A DNA stretch of 64,000 nucleotides. Origin: Deferribacteres bacterium. GTDB taxonomy: Bacteria > Chrysiogenota > Deferribacteres > Deferribacterales > Geovibrionaceae. Below the pieces are notes generated by a model, which searched no databases, had not been told where the DNA came from, and saw nothing but the letters and a program-made list of their open reading frames with translations. Below are positions 59,815 to 64,000 of this stretch, one piece after another. Location: assembly GCA_023395255.1 (NCBI GenBank), contig JAEWZN010000014.1, positions 15,270 to 79,269 on the forward strand, written 5' to 3'. Position 1 is the first letter of the stretch; each line of letters begins with the position of its first letter. A program made the position numbers and the translations under genes.

Positions 59815-60376
59815 TAACTAATTGCTGTGTCACTGCGAGAAGCCGAAGCGACGAAGCAGTCTCTAAATATATAACTTCCGTTCGCAATGACGTAAACAGT
59901 TCCATGGATGGAACTGCGCCGTGCGAAGTGAAGCCGTGTTTACCACGGTGCGAGCGTGTGCGGAAAAAACACAGGATGTTGTTTTTGGAGCGGCAAGACA
60001 TATGCTGCACCGTTTCTTAACTATCATAACGAGAGATTGCTTCACCCTTTCAGGGTTCGCAATGACGTAAACAGTTCCATGGAAGGAGTTGCGCCGTGCG
60101 AAGCGAAGCCGTGTTTACCACGGCGCGAGCGTGTGCGGAAAAAACACAGGATGTAGTTTTTGGAGCGGCAAGACATATGCTGCGCCGTTTCTTAACTATC
60201 ATAACGAGAGATTGCTTCACCCTTTCAGGGTTCGCAATGACGTAAACAACTCCATGGAAGGAGTTGCGCCGTGCGAAGTGAAGCCGTGTTTACCACGGCG
60301 CGAGCGTGTGCGGAAAAAACACAGGATGTAGTTTTTGGAGCGGCAAGACATATGTTGTGCCGTTTCTGAACTATTA
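59815..60376. repeat. Non-coding modular repeat array with 175-bp period
   Basis: There is no gene in the 571 bases between the lipoprotein and truA (convergent). CGCAATGACGTAAAC begins at 59883, 60058 and 60233, exactly 175 apart. Each unit has a hairpin (59897-59916, 60072-60091, 60247-60266), a GCGCCGTGCGAAG... module, GTGCGGAAAAAACACAGGAT and GGAGCGGCAAGACATA. The last unit lacks the GAGATTGCTTCACCC end. The modules are the reverse complement of those at 49.5-49.6 kb. 175 is not a multiple of three, so the frames seen across it are not genes. Confidence 0.87.
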
Positions 60377-61111
60377 TCAATAGAACACTTCTTTCAGATA
60401 CAGCCCGCATGCGGGGGCGGTCATCCCCGCTTTTCTCCTGTCTTTCCCATGAATGATCTTCTGTATATCCTCAGGTGTCTGCCCCCGGAAAGCGCCTCTG
60501 ACAACAGTGCCGGTTATTATGCGTATCATCATGTGCAGAAAGCCGCTGCCGTTTATCTCAAGGTTTATATAATCACCATCTTCATAAACCTTCGTGTGGT
60601 AAATGGTTCTTACCGTATTTTCCTTCATCCCCTCCGCGGCGCAGAAGCACGCGAAATCATGCTCCCCCTCAACAGCCCGCAGAAGCTCACGCATCAGCCC
60701 GACATCCGGCCTTTTCTTCAGCCACCATGCCCTGTTCCTGTCCAGAGCGGAGGGGATCCAGCGCGCCAGAAGTCTGTACATATATGTTTTGCTCACAGCG
60801 GACTTCTGGGAGTGGAAATCCTCATGAACATCCTCAGCGGACTTCACTGCTATGTCGCCGGGCAGCAGAGTATTTATCCCCATGACAAAGCCGTTCAGCG
60901 GAATATAGCTTTCTGTGCGGAAATTAAAGACCTGATTCAGGGCATGCACACCCGCATCGGTTCTGCCGGAGCCGATGGCAAAAAGCTTTGTTTTGTACAT
61001 GGTTTCCAGCGCTTTTTCTATCTCAGCCTGAACAGTGCGGACCTCTTTCTGCGCCTGCCATCCGCAGAAGTCTGTTCCGTCATATTCCACAATGCACTTT
61101 CTGTTATACAT
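60377..61111 (-). CDS. truA: tRNA pseudouridine synthase A
   Basis: This 244-aa enzyme converts U38-40 of tRNA anticodon stems to pseudouridine. The catalytic Asp is in GSGRTDAGVHALNQV; EYDGTDFCGWQAQ is at the start. The ATG at 61111 overlaps the T-component gene by 8 bases; a longer form starting at 61129 (TTG) is unlikely. Length is standard. It abuts the 175-bp repeat array on its 3' side. Confidence 0.94.
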   Translation of the reverse strand: MYNRKCIVEYDGTDFCGWQAQKEVRTVQAEIEKALETMYKTKLFAIGSGRTDAGVHALNQVFNFRTESYIPLNGFVMGINTLLPGDIAVKSAEDVHEDFHSQKSAVSKTYMYRLLARWIPSALDRNRAWWLKKRPDVGLMRELLRAVEGEHDFACFCAAEGMKENTVRTIYHTKVYEDGDYINLEINGSGFLHMMIRIITGTVVRGAFRGQTPEDIQKIIHGKDRRKAGMTAPACGLYLKEVFY

Positions 61112-61787
61112 AATACCCGCCGACGGCAATAACGATTACAAAAAGAAAGGCAGTATAATCTCCGTAACGCATATATGGAAGCCTCATTCTCTCCTCAAAG
61201 CTGTCAAACATAAGCTGAACAGTCTCCCTTGAATGGCTGAGCGCTTTTTCCGCCAGAGGTGCGAAAAACTCCTTCACGGAAAAAAGTCTGCCGATGCGCC
61301 TTTCACCCTGCGGCCTGAAAAAAGAGAAGAATACCGGAACAAAGCTCAGGGCGCATCCGAGTGAAACGCTTAAGCCTTTGGCATCGGTGAAGGGGACAAT
61401 ACGGAGTATGCGGTAAAAAAGTGCCGTCAGGTGCTCTGTTCTGATTAAGAATGTGAGCAGAGAGGAAAAAAATATAAGAAGCGTCAGCCTGCCCACAATA
61501 AACAGGGAATGCCCGCCATCCTTTATACCGAAGAACCAGTGGCTGGCGAAAGATGCTATCAGTACAGGGGAAAGAGGGATAAGAGCCTTTAAAAAAAGCA
61601 GCGGGTTTATCCTTGAAAAAAGGAGAACAGCGGCAAAAACTCCCCAGAAATAAAACAGGCCGGAAGACGATTTCACCGTTCCGGCCGTAATTGTCAATAT
61701 AATAACAGAAACCGCCTTAACAGCGGGATGCAGCCTGTGCAGGGGGGAATCAGCTTCTATATAAGAACCGAACGTTCCGCCAGCCAC
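61104..61787 (-). CDS. Orphan ECF-type T component (EcfT/CbiQ family)
   Basis: This 227-aa membrane protein has about five helices (SVIILTITAGTVK...). The coupling region SHSRETVQLMFDSFEERMR stands where EcfT proteins contact ATPases. No ATPase or S component is adjacent. It is second in tatA-ecfT-truA, an order also seen where ecfT sits next to truA in ribosomal-protein operons of other bacteria. Transported vitamin or metal is unknown. Confidence 0.78.
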   Translation of the reverse strand: MAGGTFGSYIEADSPLHRLHPAVKAVSVIILTITAGTVKSSSGLFYFWGVFAAVLLFSRINPLLFLKALIPLSPVLIASFASHWFFGIKDGGHSLFIVGRLTLLIFFSSLLTFLIRTEHLTALFYRILRIVPFTDAKGLSVSLGCALSFVPVFFSFFRPQGERRIGRLFSVKEFFAPLAEKALSHSRETVQLMFDSFEERMRLPYMRYGDYTAFLFVIVIAVGGYYV

Positions 61788-61820
61788 TTAAAACCGCACC
61801 GTCAGACAGCCCTGATATAA

Positions 61821-62027
61821 TCAGGCGTCTTTGTTTTCGTTCTCGATTTTCTTTTTATCCGTTTCCGGAGTAATATCGAGGGCGTCTTCTGCATCCTTTG
61901 CGGACTTTTTAAAGTTCCTGATGGCTTTTCCGAGACCGTCGCCGATCTGGGGAAGTTTGCCCGCACCGAATATAACCAGAGCGATTATAAGGATGATCAG
62001 AATCTGCTGAGAACCTACTGAACCCAT
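61821..62027 (-). CDS. tatA: Sec-independent translocase TatA
   Basis: This 68-aa protein has an N-terminal transmembrane helix (QQILIILIIALVIFGAGKLP), the FGAGKLP hinge, an amphipathic helix (GDGLGKAIRNFKKSAKD) and a charged tail. It forms the pore of the Tat system. An inverted repeat GATGTAT...ATACATC (62043-62066) lies just before its ribosome site. tatC is not in the window. Confidence 0.95.
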   Translation of the reverse strand: MGSVGSQQILIILIIALVIFGAGKLPQIGDGLGKAIRNFKKSAKDAEDALDITPETDKKKIENENKDA

Positions 62028-62076
62028 ACTTTGCCTCCTAAAGATGTATGAACATTAATATACATCGTCTATTTAT

Positions 62077-63552
62077 TCAAGGCTTATTATGTCTGCGAAT
62101 CTGCTTTATAAGTGTTGCCGATAAACTTACAAATAAAAGCACTCCGAGCCATGTATAGCCGTATACACCAAAGAACGTCCGCCCCTGCACAAGGTTCACC
62201 TCGTAATCCAGATAGCCGCTCTCCCCTACACCCATGACGGACTTTATGCGTCCCGTGGGGTCAATGTAGGCGGATATGCCGGACTGTGTGCAGCGTACAA
62301 TCCATCTGCCGAATTCGGATGCCCGCATAACGTCCACAGCAAGGTGCTGATAACGCCCGTGGGAGAAGCCGAACCAACTGTCATTAGAAATTATCACCAC
62401 CATATTCGCTCCGGCGGCAGCCTGTGCCATAAGCTGGCGGTAAAAAGCGCCCTCGTAGCAGATCATGGGGGCTATCTTCATTTTGCCGAGGTCAAAGACG
62501 CTTAATTTTTCGCCTTTGCTGTAATCGTGAGCCCCGTTAAAGAAGAAGTCGTCTATCGCTTTAAACAGGCCGCTCATGGGGAAGTATTCGCCGAACGGAA
62601 CAAGATGCACCTTGTCATAAACGGCTGAACCCTGCCCGGCGTAAAGGGCGGCACTGTTGTAGTATTTTCTTTCGTCCCCGGCCTCCTCCCTGCGCATAAC
62701 GCCCACAAGAACCGGAGTGTCCTCCCCTATGGTGGAGAGTGTGAGGTTTATTATAGCATCATCCTGCACCAGAACCGGATAAGCGGTTTCGGGCAGAACA
62801 AGGAGGTCAAAATCCTTAAACCCGCTTCCGAGCACCATCTGCTGAACGGTGCTTATTACGCGCTCCTTCCTGTCCTCGTCCCACTTTTCCTCCTGCGCCA
62901 CACCCGTCTGGATCAGCCTTACCCTTGCGGAGCCTTCCGCAGTCTGTTCAGGAATTGCCGAACCCGCCAGATAAAGCAGAACAGGAAGAAAAATTCCCGC
63001 CGCAAACATAATGTGCCTTCTGCCCCGCACACCGTGATAAACCAGAAGGTTTCCGGCTACTATGAGAAAACTCAGCCCGTATTCACCGATAAACGATGTC
63101 ACAGTGAGTATCTCAGGGTAGAGGTACTGAGTCTGCCCCAGAGTAAGCCACGGAAAACCAGTGAGAAAAATCCCCCTGAAAAATTCGCCTGCAGCAAAAA
63201 CAGCAGGCACTAAAAGAAGGGAACCCCTGCTCCGGGCAAAAATATATGCTGTCAGCCCGTAATAAAGGCCGAGATAAGCGGCAAAAACCGCTGTAACTAT
63301 CCATGATACAAAAAGGGGCGCACTGCCTATATCCGTCAGAGGAAAAGACAGCCATGAGATTCCGAAAAAGTAATAAAACTCTCCGAACAGAAGCCCTGCC
63401 CAAAAAGGGCGGATGTATCTTTTTTCCGCAAGGATAAACAAAGGCACAAGAGCAAACCATGCCAGAAACCCCCTGTCCATCCCAGGGGATGCCAGAGTGA
63501 GGAGCATTACTGATGAAAACAGCAGCGCCGCCGCATGAAACAGGTTCTTCAT
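62077..63552 (-). CDS. lnt: Apolipoprotein N-acyltransferase
   Basis: This 491-aa enzyme has about seven helices and a nitrilase-like periplasmic domain. The catalytic triad is seen as Glu in LPETAYP, Lys in YDKVHLVPFGEYFP and Cys in ICYEGAF. It adds the third acyl chain to lipoproteins, a step of Gram-negative envelopes. The start is set at 63552 because AAGG lies 8 bases upstream; 63570 or 63633 are possible. Lipoproteins in this window (MltD-like, BamE-like) would be its substrates. Confidence 0.92.
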   Translation of the reverse strand: MKNLFHAAALLFSSVMLLTLASPGMDRGFLAWFALVPLFILAEKRYIRPFWAGLLFGEFYYFFGISWLSFPLTDIGSAPLFVSWIVTAVFAAYLGLYYGLTAYIFARSRGSLLLVPAVFAAGEFFRGIFLTGFPWLTLGQTQYLYPEILTVTSFIGEYGLSFLIVAGNLLVYHGVRGRRHIMFAAGIFLPVLLYLAGSAIPEQTAEGSARVRLIQTGVAQEEKWDEDRKERVISTVQQMVLGSGFKDFDLLVLPETAYPVLVQDDAIINLTLSTIGEDTPVLVGVMRREEAGDERKYYNSAALYAGQGSAVYDKVHLVPFGEYFPMSGLFKAIDDFFFNGAHDYSKGEKLSVFDLGKMKIAPMICYEGAFYRQLMAQAAAGANMVVIISNDSWFGFSHGRYQHLAVDVMRASEFGRWIVRCTQSGISAYIDPTGRIKSVMGVGESGYLDYEVNLVQGRTFFGVYGYTWLGVLLFVSLSATLIKQIRRHNKP

Positions 63553-63746
63553 ATCTGCCTTATTGTTCATAATTAATATATACCGCCATAGGAAAACCCA
63601 AGGTAAAGACGGACATTTTGCAGCCGTTATCACACCATGGGCTTATTCAGCTTCTTCATCCGCGAAGCAGGTTAAGTTTTTTGGGAAGAGTTTGAGAAAC
63701 CCTTTTTTTTCTTTGGCTATTTTAAAGTTTATTGTTGATATAAGGT

Positions 63747-63780
63747 AAAAAATTAGAACTTCCATTTTTCTGGAAGTTCT
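63747..63780 (-). terminator. Terminator of the right-edge gene
   Basis: A perfect 10-bp stem AGAACTTCCA/TGGAAGTTCT with a 6-base loop, followed on the minus strand by AATTTTTTA. It lies downstream of the partial gene at the edge. The rest of 63553-63836 shows no gene. Confidence 0.85.
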
Positions 63781-63836
63781 ATTAAATAATAATGTTTTAT
63801 TCAACTAAAGCACCCGATAGCACAATAAGTTTTTTT

Positions 63837-63998
63837 CTATTCATTCATATAATGTAACAGTTTTTCGAAAAATTCATTGCTAACGGTTAACTGATACTGT
63901 TTTTCAACAAGATTTCGAAATTCCATAACGAGAAGCAAAGAGTTCTTATAGGCTTCATATAGTTCTAATTCATTTAATCGGGCAGTAGTCTTTTTAAA
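63837..63998 (-). CDS. C-terminal end of an unrecognised AT-rich gene
   Basis: The frame runs from the edge to TAG at 63837-63839, 53 residues (LNELELYEAYKNSLLLVMEF), helical and polar. AT content is clearly higher than most of the window, suggesting recent acquisition. A terminator follows. Coding nature rests on the open frame and the terminator position. Confidence 0.45.
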   Translation of the reverse strand, partial: FKKTTARLNELELYEAYKNSLLLVMEFRNLVEKQYQLTVSNEFFEKLLHYMNE

Positions 63999-64000
63999 CT

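Noticed and set aside
60089..60331. Open frame of 80 codons across the 175-bp repeats (and similar frames at 49287-49866)
   Set aside because: The repeat period is not a multiple of three, the frames have no ribosome site, and product sequences are Arg/Cys-rich by-products of the repeat.
49361..60376. CRISPR array
   Set aside because: The units are 142 and 175 bp, contiguous, with no short direct repeats separated by unique spacers, and no cas genes are near.
62043..62066. GATGTAT/ATACATC dyad before tatA as a repressor site
   Set aside because: A single AT-rich 7-bp dyad, no second copy seen; kept only as a remark in the tatA entry.

Overview
The window (64 kb, roughly half G+C, dense operons, small gaps) is chromosomal DNA of a Gram-negative, respiratory, probably anaerobic bacterium. 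It shows outer-membrane traits (TonB receptor, Lnt, BamE-like lipoprotein), TatA, a multiheme cytochrome c, a complete 14-gene complex I operon, LL-diaminopimelate aminotransferase and 2[4Fe-4S] ferredoxin. Gene content and protein style fit Deferribacterota (Geovibrio-like). This is an inference from memory of families, not a database match. No rRNA, tRNA, CRISPR array, IS element or prophage was seen.

Layout. 1-1.5 kb: tail of an unknown gene, a small lipoprotein and an unrecognised protein, AT-richer at the left edge. 1.5-4.1 kb (minus): yfcE-like phosphodiesterase, FAD oxidoreductase and a MntA/HepT toxin-antitoxin pair. 4.1-7.7 kb (plus): CCA-adding-type nucleotidyltransferase, FAH-family hydrolase, Cys-cluster protein, coaE and an AT-rich orphan. 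7.7-15.2 kb (minus): MltD-like transglycosylase, GT2, Lrp, nth, MFS, the cysE-iscR-nifS cysteine/Fe-S cluster and a ferredoxin. 15.4-23.2 kb: NUDIX gene, two exported ankyrin proteins, tetraheme cytochrome, hemW, GT4, mscS and a two-domain polyphosphate phosphotransferase. 23.3-27.1 kb: racemase, dapL, CDF transporter, DUF2232 protein. 27.3-31.3 kb: TonB receptor, methyltransferase and periplasmic binding protein. 31.3-34.4 kb: rpsF-ssb-rpsR, dienelactone hydrolase, RluD-type synthase. 34.5-49.3 kb: nuoA-N plus a ferritin-like gene. 50-53.1 kb (minus): nickel ECF transporter nikKMLQO. 53.4-63.6 kb: rlmB, coiled-coil gene, crotonase pair, TauE exporter, phospholipase-like gene, truA, ecfT, tatA, lnt. 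The right edge holds the tail of an AT-rich gene.

Two signals stand out. First, the TonB/methyltransferase/binding-protein operon and the nikKMLQO operon, 25 kb apart, both carry paired direct repeats GTGTTAY-N14-GTGTTAY in their promoter regions. That is the tandem architecture I recall for Geobacter-type NikR operators, and it makes the TonB operon a candidate nickel-uptake route across the outer membrane that includes a methyltransferase. Second, three intergenic sites (49.4-49.9, 57.9, 59.8-60.4 kb) carry a modular non-coding repeat, in part as exact 142-bp and 175-bp tandem arrays. Its central 20-nt hairpin has arms that covary between copies. A near-perfect sigma-28 (flagellar) promoter in front of a small coiled-coil gene is a third clear lead.
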